In this document: piece after piece, positions 43,428 through 52,495 of the stretch
Layout of the letters: each line of letters opens with the position of its first letter
Position numbering within the stretch: the first letter of the stretch is position 1
Assembly: GCF_001042675.1 (NCBI RefSeq)
Contig: NZ_AP012333.1
Coordinates: 1-64,000, forward strand
DNA length: 64,000 bases
Source of the DNA: Parascardovia denticolens DSM 10105 = JCM 12538
GTDB taxonomy: Bacteria; Actinomycetota; Actinomycetes; Actinomycetales; Bifidobacteriaceae
Direction: 5' to 3'
Translations under genes and position numbers: made by a program
The notes under the pieces: model-generated
What the model saw: only the letters and a program-made list of their open reading frames with translations
Told to the model about the DNA's origin: nothing
Databases searched by the model: none

Positions 43428-45344
43428 TTATGATTTCTTTGTTTTGGTGGATGGGTTTATGGATGGAGTATGGATGTTTCTTCGCCCGGTTCTTCGGCTT
43501 GGTCCGCTCTTCGTATGTCTGCGCGCTTTTCCCGATTTCCCGATTCGCCCTTCGGCTGGCCGCTCGGCCGCCTTCAGTCGGTCCCGGGAACGGCGCTGGG
43601 CCACCGAAAAACCCATGAGCAGGAGGACGACGACCCCCATGACCACTTGGAAGGCCACCGTTTCCGCATAAGGATAGATGCCCAGGAAGTCGTTGGTGAT
43701 CCAAGAAGCGTGGTAGTGGCCGTCGACCAGGTCCGCCTCGATGAGCTCATGCAGGCCGCCTCCGGCGAAGATGACCACCATGACGGCCATCAGGGTCGAA
43801 GTGATGGCGAAGAAGGGCCGCAGGGGGATCTTGACCGAAGTGAAGCGGATGAGGAGGAAGACGATGACCAGGATGACGGTCGCCAGGCCGGCGCCGCCAT
43901 AAAGGGCGGAATGATCCCCGTTGGAGACCATCCCGACCAAGGCTTGGTAGAAGAGGACGGTTTCGGCCCCCTCCCGGAAGACGGCCAGGAAAGACAAGGA
44001 AGCCAGGGAGAGGATGCTCCCCGAGGTGATCCCTTGTTTGGTTTGGCGTTTGATGTAAGAGTCCCACGAGCTGGTGGACGATTTGTTGAGCATCCAGTTG
44101 CTGGTGTAAAGGAGCATGACCATGGCGATGAGGGCAGTGATCCCCTCGATCAGCTCCTGGTTGGATCCGGAGGCCCCGTAAAGCAGGTTGAGGATGACGG
44201 CCATCAGGGCGGAGGCGGCCAGGCCGGCGACGATGCCCAGGTAGATCCAGCCCAGCTTGTTCCGCTGGCCGGCTTTGACCAGGTAGGCGATGATGGCGGC
44301 CACGACCAGGATGGCCTCTAGGCCTTCGCGGATCAGGATGATGAAGGCCTGCCCGAAAGCCGAAGAGAAGAAACGGGTGAAGAAAGTGGCGACCGGATTG
44401 CCCTGATCCCCGGTCCCGCCTTTGTCCAGGATGGCGGCGTCGGTGGAGAGCATGGATTTGAGGGCGTCCACGTCTTTCCTGATGACCGCCCGGCCTTTGC
44501 CGGCCACCATGTCTTTGCGGGTCTGTTTGAACTGGTACTCCACGGCCGACACCCGCGATCCGGAGATGACGCTCATGACGGTTTTTTCGAACCCGAGCTT
44601 TTCGTAATATTTATAATAAGCGTCGTTGACCAGGCCGGCCCCGGCTTCGCCGTCGCCCTGACGGATCGTTTGGTCGAAGGCTTTGTCCAAGAGGGCGTTC
44701 ATCTCTTGGGCGATGGAGGACCAGGTCCTGCTTCCTTTGCCTTCGTTTTTGATGGTGGATTTCTCTTCGATCTTCTTGCGTTCGGCCCGGGTGGCGGCCT
44801 CCAGGGCCTTGCCATACTCTCGTGGGGAGCCTAGGGACCGGTCGGCGTCCAAGGCCGAGGCGGATGAGGTCAGGCTGGATTCCAAACGGCTGATGGCGGC
44901 CTTCAAGTCCGCGGACCGTTTGCCGTCAGTGGGCTGATAGGTGAGATTGATGATGGCGGTGAAGGAGCCGATCTGCCTGCCGCTTTCCGTCCCACCCTGG
45001 ACCTGTTTGACCGCCCGGGACATGTTCGAGCCCATGTAGTCCCCGTTGTAGGCCTTCTGGGCGGCCGCCTGGGCCGAGGCCGGATCCCGCTTTTGGTAGG
45101 CTTTGGCCGCCTGGTCCAGGTCCGAGGAGATGAGGGAGACGACCGACGCCCAAGAAGGGTGGTCGGTGGCTTCGGCCGCCTGGGCGGAAGCGGTCAGCGG
45201 GCCAAGGAAGGGGGCGGAAGGAGAAGAAGAGATGAAGGAAAGAAAAAGGGCGATGAGGATGAGGAAGAAAGCCCTCAGCCGAAAAAGGGTCAAGCCGACC
45301 CGGGAAATCAGCTGTTTCCTGCTATCAGTGCCCTGTGCGCGCAT
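43428..45344 (-). CDS. FTR1-family iron permease
   Basis: The 638-residue protein has a signal or anchor segment (about 22-55), an outside helical domain of about 250 residues, and seven membrane segments from about 330. The two iron-binding motifs are REGLE (339-343) and REGAE (457-461), as in FTR1/EfeU permeases. A basic C-terminal tail of about 50 residues follows. ATG 45344 is preceded by AGAGGA. It is the first gene of the - strand iron cluster. It probably moves iron delivered by P19 and oxidised or reduced by the other cluster products. Confidence 0.92.
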   Translation of the reverse strand: MRAQGTDSRKQLISRVGLTLFRLRAFFLILIALFLSFISSSPSAPFLGPLTASAQAAEATDHPSWASVVSLISSDLDQAAKAYQKRDPASAQAAAQKAYNGDYMGSNMSRAVKQVQGGTESGRQIGSFTAIINLTYQPTDGKRSADLKAAISRLESSLTSSASALDADRSLGSPREYGKALEAATRAERKKIEEKSTIKNEGKGSRTWSSIAQEMNALLDKAFDQTIRQGDGEAGAGLVNDAYYKYYEKLGFEKTVMSVISGSRVSAVEYQFKQTRKDMVAGKGRAVIRKDVDALKSMLSTDAAILDKGGTGDQGNPVATFFTRFFSSAFGQAFIILIREGLEAILVVAAIIAYLVKAGQRNKLGWIYLGIVAGLAASALMAVILNLLYGASGSNQELIEGITALIAMVMLLYTSNWMLNKSSTSSWDSYIKRQTKQGITSGSILSLASLSFLAVFREGAETVLFYQALVGMVSNGDHSALYGGAGLATVILVIVFLLIRFTSVKIPLRPFFAITSTLMAVMVVIFAGGGLHELIEADLVDGHYHASWITNDFLGIYPYAETVAFQVVMGVVVLLLMGFSVAQRRSRDRLKAAERPAEGRIGKSGKARRHTKSGPSRRTGRRNIHTPSINPSTKTKKS

Positions 45345-45615
45345 CGGTCAATCCTCTGTGATGTCCTCGGTTTTTCCTTCCCCGGGCCCAAACCCCGGTC
45401 GATGGCCCATCAGGGGCCGGTTCTTTTGAACTTACTGGAAAAAAGCCTGTTTGTAAAGACTTTTTCCGGGGAAATCCCGCAAAGAAGAAAGCCAAGGAAG
45501 GTGCAGGAAGAGAATCGAGGCTTCCCCGGCCACGAATCCCATGGCATAATGGGGATGAATCGGCCGGGCTTCCCCGGCCTCCGGTTTCGCCTCGTGGGCG
45601 GAAGGAGTCTCTTCA
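45345..45615. other. Divergent control region between FTR1 and apbE genes
   Basis: This 271-base gap must hold the promoters for the iron cluster (- strand) and for apbE (+ strand). The clearest element is an imperfect dyad, GGAAAAAAG (45437-45445) against CTTTTTCC (45460-45467). No match to a DtxR/IdeR or Fur consensus is evident. Regulation by iron is therefore not supported by sequence alone. Confidence 0.4.
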
Positions 45616-46665
45616 GTGCAGCCAAGAAATCAGGAGATGGGAAGACAGGTCTACTCCTGGTCCCATGCCTTGGGGACCGGAATCATCCTGACCTGCCGGA
45701 AGCCCCTCAATACGGCCCAAGTCGAGTCTTTGGGCGCTTTCGTGGAGGAGTTCGAACAGGCCCTCTCCCGCTTTCGCCCCGATTCCCTGGTCTCGGCCAT
45801 GGCGGACCCTCAAAAGGTCGCCTCCCGGGCGGGGGTCTTCGACTTCCCGGAGTATTGCCGCCCCCTCTTCGACCTGTACGACCGGCTTTTCGCCGCCAGT
45901 TGGGGGCGCATCGACCCGTGCGTGGGGGAAAACCTTGTCTCCCTAGGTTATACGGTCTCCTTCGAGTCCATGGACCCGCTCGTCGGGAAGCTCCCCGCCG
46001 GCCGGCCCCGGCGGACCAGGTGGGACCGGATCAGGCGGGAGGGAACCCGTTTCAGGCTGACCGGCCCGGTCCATTTGGATTTCGGCGCGGTCGGCAAGGG
46101 GTATTTGCTGGATCTTTTGGCCCGGAAACTACAGGGGATGTGTTGTGGGCCTTTCAGCCTGGACGCGGGAGGGGACCTCTGCTTTTCTCCGGATTCCGAC
46201 CCCGTTTGGACTGCGGGGGAGGGGAAGGGCTCTTCCGTCTTAGTGGCTCTGGAGGACCCGGATGATGCCGACCGGGCGATCGGGCTGGCCCGGTTGGATA
46301 GGGAATACGGGGTCTCCTTGTGCGCTTCCGCCCCCAGTCGCCGCCATTGGCAGGCGAGGACGGCCGACGGCCAGCTGATCCGCCTGCACCACATCCTCGA
46401 CGCCATGGATGGGCTGCCGGTTTCGACCGTCGCCGCCAGCTGGGTCTTGGTCGACGGCCGCGAACCGTATCCCACGGCCTGGGCCGATGGCCTGGCCACC
46501 GCCTTGTTCCCCTGCCCTCCCCAGGACCTTCTTGCCTCAGGGGACGAAGGCCGCCTGCCTCCTTTCGATTTCCTCCTCCTGTCCCGGGACGGCGCCGGTC
46601 ATGACGCCGAATCCCTATCAATCCAGATGTCGCCTGACTTTCCGGCCGAACTTTTCCTGGAATGA
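45616..46665 (+). CDS. apbE: FAD:protein FMN transferase ApbE
   Basis: ApbE splits FAD and attaches FMN to a Thr or Ser of target proteins. The 349-residue product has SHALGTGIILTC near the N-terminus, the FAD-binding segment HLDFGAVGKGYLLD, SLDAGGD, and the conserved late motif HHILDAMDGLP with STVAASW following. No signal peptide or lipobox is seen, so it may act in the cytoplasm or be released another way. GTG 45616 follows GGAAGGAG; ATG 45637 is an alternative. The obvious partner is the FMN-binding lipoprotein at 37424 in the divergent cluster. Confidence 0.92.
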   Translation: MQPRNQEMGRQVYSWSHALGTGIILTCRKPLNTAQVESLGAFVEEFEQALSRFRPDSLVSAMADPQKVASRAGVFDFPEYCRPLFDLYDRLFAASWGRIDPCVGENLVSLGYTVSFESMDPLVGKLPAGRPRRTRWDRIRREGTRFRLTGPVHLDFGAVGKGYLLDLLARKLQGMCCGPFSLDAGGDLCFSPDSDPVWTAGEGKGSSVLVALEDPDDADRAIGLARLDREYGVSLCASAPSRRHWQARTADGQLIRLHHILDAMDGLPVSTVAASWVLVDGREPYPTAWADGLATALFPCPPQDLLASGDEGRLPPFDFLLLSRDGAGHDAESLSIQMSPDFPAELFLE

Positions 46666-46884
46666 TCCCGTGAAGAATGACCAGTCAGAAAGGATTCCGG
46701 TAGGAAGGACTCCGTCAGGAGAGATCCATCAGGAAGGATGCGGTAAAAATCCGGTAAAATATCAGTTTATCCGCCCGTCGCTCCATCAGGGGAATTAAAA
46801 TCAGTCCCACTATGTCCATAACCGCGCAACGGACCGGCAGGCGCCCGCCCGTTGACTACTCCGCGGCGCGTCCAGGAGACAACA

Positions 46885-49800
46885 ATGGCAGTCATCCCCA
46901 GTGATGAAGACCTGATCGAAGAGACCCCCCAAGGCGACCAAGCGTCGATCGAGAGGAAGAAGCCCATGGATCAGGATCCTTCCATCAGCTCGATAGACCA
47001 AGTGGAAACAGCCCTGAAAACCGATAGGAATTTCGGCCTGACATCGACGGAAGCGGCCCGACGGTTGGAGGAATTCGGTCCCAACGAACTGGCTTCGGCT
47101 CCGAAGGATCCGGCTTGGAAGAAGTTCCTCCAGCAATTCCGCGACCCCCTGGTCTACCTCCTGCTGGCGGCGACCGCCATCTCCTTCATCGCCTGGATCG
47201 TGGAGAAATCCTCCAGCCCGGCCACGGCCGAACCCGTTCCTTTCGACTGCATCGTCATCGTGCTCATCCTCATCGTCAACGCCGTCCTCGGCTACATCCA
47301 GGAGGCCAGGGCGGAGCAATCGGTGGAAGCCCTGGCAAAGATGACGGCCCCCCAATCGACCGTCCTGCGGGATGGTCGCGTGGTCACGGTCGACACCACC
47401 AGCCTGGTCCCGGGGGACATCCTGGTCCTGGGCGAAGGGGATACGGTCTCCGCTGATGGCCGGCTTTTCGCCGCCGCCAGCCTGCGCGTGGCCGAAGCCT
47501 CTCTGACCGGCGAATCCCTGCCCATCGCCAAGAACCCGGAGACCCTCTCCCAGGTGAAGGCCCTGGGCGACCGCCTCAACATGATCTTCAATGGGACCTC
47601 GGTCACCCAAGGGACCGGCCGGGCCATCGTCACCTCCACCGGCATGGAGACCCAGGTGGGCAAGATCGCCGACATGCTTTCCCAATCGGATGGCGAAGCC
47701 ACTCCTTTGGAGAAGGAGATGAACTCGGTCACCAAGATGCTGGGCCTGGCCGTCATCGCCATCGCCGTGGTGGTCCTGGTGGCCCTGTGGCTGATCGAAG
47801 GCTTCCATTCAGGCAAAGACGTCATCGACTCCCTCCTCTTGGCCGTCTCCTTGGCCGTGGCCGCCGTACCCGAAGGCCTGGCAGCCATCCTGACCGTGGT
47901 CCTGGCCCTGGGGGTCCAACGCATGGCCAAGCATCACGCCATCGTCAAGAAACTGAGCTCGGTGGAGACCCTGGGGTCCGCCTCGGTCATCTGTTCGGAC
48001 AAGACCGGGACCTTGACCCGCAACGAGATGACGGTGGAGACCATCGTCACCGCTTCCGGCCAGGCCTCCCTGACCGGCACCGGCTACACCCCCGTGGGCG
48101 TGCTGGCGGCCGGGGACGGATCCGCCGTGGTCGAAGGGACGGACCTGCATCACGAAATCCTTTCCGCCCTGGCCGACGGGGCCTTGGCCAACAACGCCGC
48201 CTTGCGTCAGAACAGGCAAGGGGAGTGGGAGATCGTTGGGGACCCCACGGAGGCCTCCCTTCTGGTCGCCTCCCGCAAAGTCAAGGCCTTGGAGGGGTAT
48301 CAGGGCTACGAACGCGTGGGGGAGATCCCCTTCACCTCCGAACGCAAGATGCAGACGGTCATCTATCGGGACAAGGCTTCCGACAACCAGCTGTCGGCCG
48401 TGGCCAAGGGGGCGCCCGACGTCCTCCTGGCCCATTGCTCCGCCATCCTGGTTGGTCGGGCCGTCCGCCGCCTGACGGAAGGGGACCGGCAGGACATCCT
48501 CGCCCAGGTCGAGGACCTTTCCTCCCAAGCCTACCGGACCCTGGGCCAGGCTTACTGTCCTTTGAGGGTCAAGGCTTTGTCGGATGTGGACGGGGTCATC
48601 ACCGACGCTTCCGGTCGTGTGACCGACATCTCTCAACAGGCCGACGCCGTGGAGCATGACTACATCTGGGCTGGAATGGTGGGGATCATCGATCCCCCTC
48701 GCACCGAAGTCGCCGGTTCCATAGCCGAGGCCCACCGGGCCGGGATCCGCACCATCATGATCACCGGGGACCACCCGCTGACCGCCTCCCGGATCGCCAC
48801 CGACCTGGGCGTCATCTCCGGCGAACCGGTCGCCGAAAAGAACCCCTTGGCTCCGGCCTCGGATTTCTCCTCCGCCCCCTTGGCCCTGACCGGGGACCAG
48901 ATGGACCAACTGACCGAACGGGGGCAGGAAGCCTTCGATCAGGCGGTCTCCCAGGTGTCCGTCTACGCGCGGGTCGCCCCGGAGCACAAGCTGCGGATCG
49001 TGGAATCCCTGCAAAGGCAGGGGAACATCGTGGCCATGACCGGGGACGGGGTCAACGACGCCCCGGCCGTCAAGGCCGCCGACATCGGGGTGGCCATGGG
49101 CATCACCGGGACGGAAGTGACCAAGGAATCGGCCAAGATGATCCTAGCGGACGACAACTTCTCGACCATCGTGCAGGCCGTGCGCGAAGGCCGGGTCATC
49201 TTCGACAACATCCGCAAGTTCCTGCGTTACCTCCTGTCTTCGAACGTGGGCGAGGTCTTCACCGTCTTCTTCGGGGTGGTCTTCGCCGGCTTCCTGGGCA
49301 TCACCAACCATGATTCCTCAGGGGTCGTCGTCCCTCTTTTGGCCACCCAACTGTTATGGATCAACCTCCTGACCGACGCCGCCCCGGCGCTGGCCATGGG
49401 GGTGGACGGCCAGACCGATGACGTCATGGCCCGCAAACCGCGCAAGACCAGCGACCGGGTGGTCGACGGACCCATGTGGGGGGACATCGTTTTCATCGGC
49501 CTGGTCATGGCCATCGTCACCTTGATCGGCATGGACCTCTATCTTCCCGGCGGCATCTTCACCGACACCTCCGCCTTGAAGGCGGCGGGGACCCTCCAGG
49601 CCAGCCATGACCAGCAGATGGTCATGGCTCGGACCATGGGCTTCACCATCCTGGTCTTCGCCCAGCTCTTCAACTCCCTGGCCTCCCGGTCGGCCGTGAA
49701 ATCCGCCTTCAGCAAGATCTTCTCCAACGGATGGCTCTGGGGGGCCATCATCCTGTCCATCGTCCTGCAGCTATGCGTCATCTACATCCCCGCGCTCAAC

Positions 49801-49932
49801 ACCGCCTTCGGCACCACCCCTCTCCACTGGCATCAGTGGCTGGAGGCCCTGGGCCTGGCTCTGGGGGTCCTGGTTGCTTCGGAACTGTATAAGCTGGTCC
49901 TGCGGGCCTTCGGACGCAAGGCCCAGGCTTAG
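46885..49932 (+). CDS. P-type cation-transporting ATPase (Ca2+/P2 type)
   Basis: The 1,015-residue pump has an N-terminal cation-ATPase domain (TSTEAARRLEEFGPNEL), about ten membrane segments, the actuator motif SLTGES, the phosphorylation motif DKTGT (Asp at 372), KGAPD in the nucleotide domain, and GDGVNDAPAVKAADIGVAMG. The membrane motif AVPEGLAAILT (PEGL) matches Ca2+/SERCA-like and Na+/K+-type P2 pumps. It probably exports Ca2+ or a related cation. ATG 46885 follows AGGAG at 46874-46878. The 219-base gap before it contains short degenerate repeats of the type AGGAAGGAT around 46680-46745. Confidence 0.92.
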   Translation: MAVIPSDEDLIEETPQGDQASIERKKPMDQDPSISSIDQVETALKTDRNFGLTSTEAARRLEEFGPNELASAPKDPAWKKFLQQFRDPLVYLLLAATAISFIAWIVEKSSSPATAEPVPFDCIVIVLILIVNAVLGYIQEARAEQSVEALAKMTAPQSTVLRDGRVVTVDTTSLVPGDILVLGEGDTVSADGRLFAAASLRVAEASLTGESLPIAKNPETLSQVKALGDRLNMIFNGTSVTQGTGRAIVTSTGMETQVGKIADMLSQSDGEATPLEKEMNSVTKMLGLAVIAIAVVVLVALWLIEGFHSGKDVIDSLLLAVSLAVAAVPEGLAAILTVVLALGVQRMAKHHAIVKKLSSVETLGSASVICSDKTGTLTRNEMTVETIVTASGQASLTGTGYTPVGVLAAGDGSAVVEGTDLHHEILSALADGALANNAALRQNRQGEWEIVGDPTEASLLVASRKVKALEGYQGYERVGEIPFTSERKMQTVIYRDKASDNQLSAVAKGAPDVLLAHCSAILVGRAVRRLTEGDRQDILAQVEDLSSQAYRTLGQAYCPLRVKALSDVDGVITDASGRVTDISQQADAVEHDYIWAGMVGIIDPPRTEVAGSIAEAHRAGIRTIMITGDHPLTASRIATDLGVISGEPVAEKNPLAPASDFSSAPLALTGDQMDQLTERGQEAFDQAVSQVSVYARVAPEHKLRIVESLQRQGNIVAMTGDGVNDAPAVKAADIGVAMGITGTEVTKESAKMILADDNFSTIVQAVREGRVIFDNIRKFLRYLLSSNVGEVFTVFFGVVFAGFLGITNHDSSGVVVPLLATQLLWINLLTDAAPALAMGVDGQTDDVMARKPRKTSDRVVDGPMWGDIVFIGLVMAIVTLIGMDLYLPGGIFTDTSALKAAGTLQASHDQQMVMARTMGFTILVFAQLFNSLASRSAVKSAFSKIFSNGWLWGAIILSIVLQLCVIYIPALNTAFGTTPLHWHQWLEALGLALGVLVASELYKLVLRAFGRKAQA

Positions 49933-49940
49933 GCTTTTCT

Positions 49941-49956
49941 TTGCAAAGTCTTGCAA
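49941..49956. promoter_or_regulatory. Candidate LacI-family operator
   Basis: TTGCAA-AGTC-TTGCAA forms a 16-bp dyad, 73-88 bases before the LacI-type gene. The half-site TTGCAA is itself palindromic. This spacing and symmetry suit LacI-family operators, and the position suits autoregulation. An extended -10 box, TGGTATGAT, lies at 49992-50000. Confidence 0.45.
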
Positions 49957-50028
49957 AACACGCCATGACGGGAGGTGTTTAAGGTCCATCTTGGTATGAT
50001 GGGAGCCGTTTATCGTTGAGGAGCTGTC

Positions 50029-51123
50029 ATGGTCAGTATTAGGGACGTCGCTAAAAGGGCGGGAGTGTCTCACCAGACGGTCTCGAACGCCATCAATTCG
50101 CCCGAGGTGGTGTCCGCTGATACCCGTGACCGCATCCAAGAGGCCATCCGGGAGCTGGGCTACAAGCCGAACGCCTCTGCCCGCCGCTTGCGTTCCGGTC
50201 ATTCGGACACCATCGCCATCGGCATCTCCACGGGCGAGAACCGGGCTCCTTCCCCTATCTTCGACGCCTTCCTGCACCTGCTGGCGGAACGGGCCAACGA
50301 GCTGGACAAACAGATCGTCCTTTACGCCCGCAAGGACGAGGAAGGCGAGCTGGCCCATATCTCCGCTTTGCGCGAACAGTCCGACGTGGGCGCCGTCGTC
50401 CTGAACGAGCTGGAAATCGACGACCACCGGCCCCAATGGCTCCTGAACAACGGTCAGCCCTTCGTCCTCTTCGGCCGCCCTTGGGACCTGCCCCAGCCGA
50501 TAGCCGACCGGATTCCTTGGGTGGACGTGAACGGGTATGCCGGCATCAAAAGCGTGACCAGGAAGCTCATCGATCAAGGCCGCCGCCGCATCGGCTTCAT
50601 CGGCTGGGATACGGGCACCGGTACCGCGACCGACCGGGAATCCGGCTGGCGCGACGCCATCTTGGAATCCCATTTGGCCGGATGCGACCAAGATCTGGAT
50701 ACTTGGTCCATCGGCACCCAAGAGTCGGTTGAGGCTGGTATCGAGGCCGCTTATGAGCTTTTCAGCCGGCATGACACCCCGGACACCTTCCCGGACGCGA
50801 TTGTCTGCGCTTCCGACAGCCTGGCCGTCGGCGCCCTTATCGGCCTGTCCCGGGCGGTGGAGAGGGACTACATCCTCAGGACCAACATCATCAGCCTTCC
50901 ACATGCCATCCAGAGGATGATCGTCGTCACCGGCTTCGATGATTCAGCCCTGTCCCGGGTCTATTCCTTCCCTTCCGTGCATCAGCCCCTGGAAGAGGTG
51001 ACCCGGCTGCTTTTGGACATGATCGTCGATATCACCACAGGCGAAAAAGTGACGGACGACCCCCGTTGGCACCGGCTCTTGGAGCCGCGCGTGGTCTGGC
51101 GGGTCCGCAAAGACATGTACTGA
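50029..51123 (+). CDS. LacI-family transcriptional regulator
   Basis: The 364-residue protein has an N-terminal helix-turn-helix (SIRDVAKRAGVSHQTVSNAIN, split here as SIRDVAKRAGVSHQTV then SNAIN) and hinge (PNASARRLRSG), then a periplasmic-binding-like effector domain (about 62-340). It should sense a sugar or sugar phosphate; which one is not readable. ATG 50029 follows GAGGAG. No sugar operon is adjacent: a cation ATPase lies upstream and a hydrolase downstream, so targets are probably elsewhere, perhaps the GH3 genes. The dyad at 49941-49956 may be its own operator. Confidence 0.9.
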   Translation: MVSIRDVAKRAGVSHQTVSNAINSPEVVSADTRDRIQEAIRELGYKPNASARRLRSGHSDTIAIGISTGENRAPSPIFDAFLHLLAERANELDKQIVLYARKDEEGELAHISALREQSDVGAVVLNELEIDDHRPQWLLNNGQPFVLFGRPWDLPQPIADRIPWVDVNGYAGIKSVTRKLIDQGRRRIGFIGWDTGTGTATDRESGWRDAILESHLAGCDQDLDTWSIGTQESVEAGIEAAYELFSRHDTPDTFPDAIVCASDSLAVGALIGLSRAVERDYILRTNIISLPHAIQRMIVVTGFDDSALSRVYSFPSVHQPLEEVTRLLLDMIVDITTGEKVTDDPRWHRLLEPRVVWRVRKDMY

Positions 51124-51180
51124 TGTACAGATATGCGCTGATATGCACTGACACGTACTGAGGCTTGTATGCGCTGAGGC
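51113..51180 (+). repeat. Degenerate 10-bp tandem repeats after the LacI gene
   Basis: Units such as TATGCGCTGA, TATGCACTGA and CACGTACTGA follow each other from the end of the LacI gene, then CTGAGGCTT occurs twice. The stretch fills the convergent junction with the hydrolase gene. No hairpin with a T-tract is seen. Confidence 0.6.
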
Positions 51181-51187
51181 TTCGGGC

Positions 51188-52282
51188 CTACCGGGCCAGC
51201 TCCGAAAGCATGTCGGCCATGAGCCGGACCGCCTGCCTGCCTTGCGGCAGGGGGAGGAAGGGGTAATCGTGGAGCATGCCGGCCTCGGTGAACAGGCGGG
51301 TGGTGATTCCGGCCTGCTCGCACCGTTGGGCGTAAGAGGCCGCATCCGGGTAGAAGAGGTCGTTCTCTCCGATGAAAATCGTCAGATCATGCACCGGCGT
51401 CAGAGCGGCCAAATCCTCATCGGAAGCCAGGGACGGGCTCAGCAGGGGGTCGGCCGGGTCGTCATCCCCGGCCCAACATTCCCCATCCGCGATGAGAGCT
51501 TGGGCTGATTGGGTTTTGTCTTTCCTCTCGTATTCCTTGACCTGGGGGTGGGACATGGTCAGATCCAGCCAAGGGGAGATGAGGACGACGGAAGCCGGCA
51601 AAGGCAAGCCTTCCTTAGCCCAGATACTCATCAAACCCATGGCCAGGGCGGCGCCGGAGCTATCGGCCAGAAGGATGATGGCCCGATCGGGATGATCGGC
51701 CTGGTAATGGCGGTAGATCTCCGTCACAGAGGAGAGGCTTTCCTTGGCCGTGTGGAAAGGCATCCGGGGGAATTCGGGGACCAGGGCCTGGCCCTTGAGC
51801 ATGCGGGTCAGGCGGAAAAGGAGGCGGGCCTGGTGGGGGGAGAGGGTGCTGAGGAAAGTGCCCCCATGCAGATACAGCAGGGTCAGGCCGCTGTCGGCTT
51901 CCTCTCCCCGATTCCCTTCCACTTCCTCTCCCTGGTTCTCTTCGAGGGAGCTGACTGACGACTGGGCAGGGCCGATCCGGTAGGTGACCATGCCTTCGGT
52001 GCGAGGGTCGTTGCCGTCATCGTAGACGGTGACCCGGGGGTTGCGCTGGAGGAAGCCCGGCTCCCGATAAGGCTTTTCGCCTTTGCTACGAAGGGATTCC
52101 AGGTAGGCTTTCTCCTGTTCGTAAGTGCGATGGGGGAAGAGGAGGGATTTGACGGCGACGATGGCTCCGGCTCCGGCTCCCGCGGCCAGGCCGGCCAGCA
52201 GGGCGGACTGCAGAATTTTCCTTCCATTCAAGGGATGGGACGCAAAGGGATGGGATGAAGACGGACGGGATGGCTTGCCCAT
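51188..52282 (-). CDS. Alpha/beta hydrolase (HSL/acetylesterase type), membrane-anchored
   Basis: The 364-residue protein has an N-terminal hydrophobic segment (about 25-48) that may anchor it, then a hydrolase domain with oxyanion motif YLHGGTF, nucleophile motif LADSSGAAL (the serine in the usual GDSAG position), an acid in GENDLFYPD and histidine in MLHDYP. This set matches hormone-sensitive-lipase-type esterases. Substrate is unknown. It is convergent with the LacI-type gene. A 213-base gap before the upstream PAP2 gene contains nothing recognisable. Confidence 0.84.
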   Translation of the reverse strand: MGKPSRPSSSHPFASHPLNGRKILQSALLAGLAAGAGAGAIVAVKSLLFPHRTYEQEKAYLESLRSKGEKPYREPGFLQRNPRVTVYDDGNDPRTEGMVTYRIGPAQSSVSSLEENQGEEVEGNRGEEADSGLTLLYLHGGTFLSTLSPHQARLLFRLTRMLKGQALVPEFPRMPFHTAKESLSSVTEIYRHYQADHPDRAIILLADSSGAALAMGLMSIWAKEGLPLPASVVLISPWLDLTMSHPQVKEYERKDKTQSAQALIADGECWAGDDDPADPLLSPSLASDEDLAALTPVHDLTIFIGENDLFYPDAASYAQRCEQAGITTRLFTEAGMLHDYPFLPLPQGRQAVRLMADMLSELAR

Positions 52283-52495
52283 GGGACCTCCTCCAAAGAG
52301 CGTTTTCCCTCATTGTAGGACCGGGGGAACCGGTTTGGAGGTCGGTGTGTTCCGGTGGACGAAAGGCCATGAAAGAAAGGCCAGAGCCCATAAGTCGGAT
52401 CTCAGGGGTCGAGAGACCTGGGCCGGGGCCATAGAACCGTAGGCCCGTGGGTCCGTAGGCATGCGGCCCTGCGGAGTCGCGGAAGGGTGGAGCCG

